Shown: piece by piece, positions 6,350 to 6,350 of the stretch
How positions within the stretch are numbered: position 1 is the first letter of the stretch
Layout: each line of letters opens with the position of its first letter
Origin: a bacterium
GTDB lineage: Bacteria > Zixibacteria > MSB-5A5 > GN15 > FEB-12
Reading direction: 5' to 3'
Assembly: GCA_030640905.1 (NCBI GenBank)
Contig: DAOWIM010000143.1
Span: forward strand, 1-6,350
Length of the DNA stretch: 6,350 nt
The notes under the pieces: model-generated
Seen by the model: the letters and a program-made list of their open reading frames with translations, nothing else
Databases searched by the model: none
Told to the model about the DNA's origin: nothing
Position numbers and translations under genes: made by a program

Positions 6350-6350
6350 C

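Noticed and set aside
1..6350. CRISPR array, tRNA or other structured RNA genes
   Set aside because: I saw no regularly spaced repeats or tRNA-like cloverleaf. Nearly all the sequence is occupied by coding regions.

Overview
The window holds the end of one anaerobic redox operon on the + strand and, facing it, a toxin-antitoxin-like pair on the - strand. A terminator and a small gene relic lie between them. There are no RNA genes, CRISPR arrays, insertion sequences or origins that I can support, and no gene-free stretch longer than about 120 bases.

Positions 2-1552 are the 3' part (517 visible codons) of a NuoF-family flavoprotein subunit of the HydB/HndC type. It has an FMN/NAD(H) domain, a NuoF [4Fe-4S] site and an added C-terminal two-[4Fe-4S] ferredoxin domain. 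Eight bases later, with its ribosome binding site overlapping the previous stop codon, comes a very large fused subunit (1561-5298, 1245 aa). Its domain order is: NuoG-type [2Fe-2S] ferredoxin, GltD/NfnB-type FAD and NAD(P)H oxidoreductase with its own Fe-S sites, NuoG-type cluster region, two-[4Fe-4S] ferredoxin, and a molybdopterin-oxidoreductase-like domain. The last domain keeps the four Fe-S cysteines. It has Leu where formate dehydrogenases carry the Sec/Cys metal ligand and Asn where they carry the catalytic His, and it seems to lack the C-terminal dinucleotide-binding domain. The two proteins probably form a soluble complex with two pyridine-nucleotide sites (FMN/NAD(H) on the first subunit, FAD/probably NADP(H) on the second) joined by many Fe-S clusters. 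A role in NADH/NADPH/ferredoxin electron exchange, possibly bifurcating, is an inference. A NuoE-like subunit would be expected just upstream of the window.

Positions 5299-5418 contain a strong rho-independent terminator for the + strand operon. The same DNA, read on the - strand, encodes the last 29 residues of a type IX secretion C-terminal sorting domain (GNELASGVYFYRL ... TKKMLLLR, stop). Recognisable similarity begins at the stop codon of the next gene, so this looks like the tail of a secreted-protein gene cut off by the neighbouring cassette.

Positions 5419-6349 (- strand) carry a PIN-domain ribonuclease (183 aa, all four acidic residues present), preceded and overlapped by 11 bases by a partial gene for a small conserved protein that is probably its antitoxin. 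This module is lower in G+C (about 46% by hand count over 5461-5940) than the redox genes (about 60% over 4561-4740), which suggests horizontal acquisition.

The sorting-domain relic, the PIN pair and the anaerobic Fe-S flavoenzyme complex suggest an anaerobic or facultative bacterium of the FCB group (for example Zixibacteria or a related candidate phylum). This is inference from protein style only.
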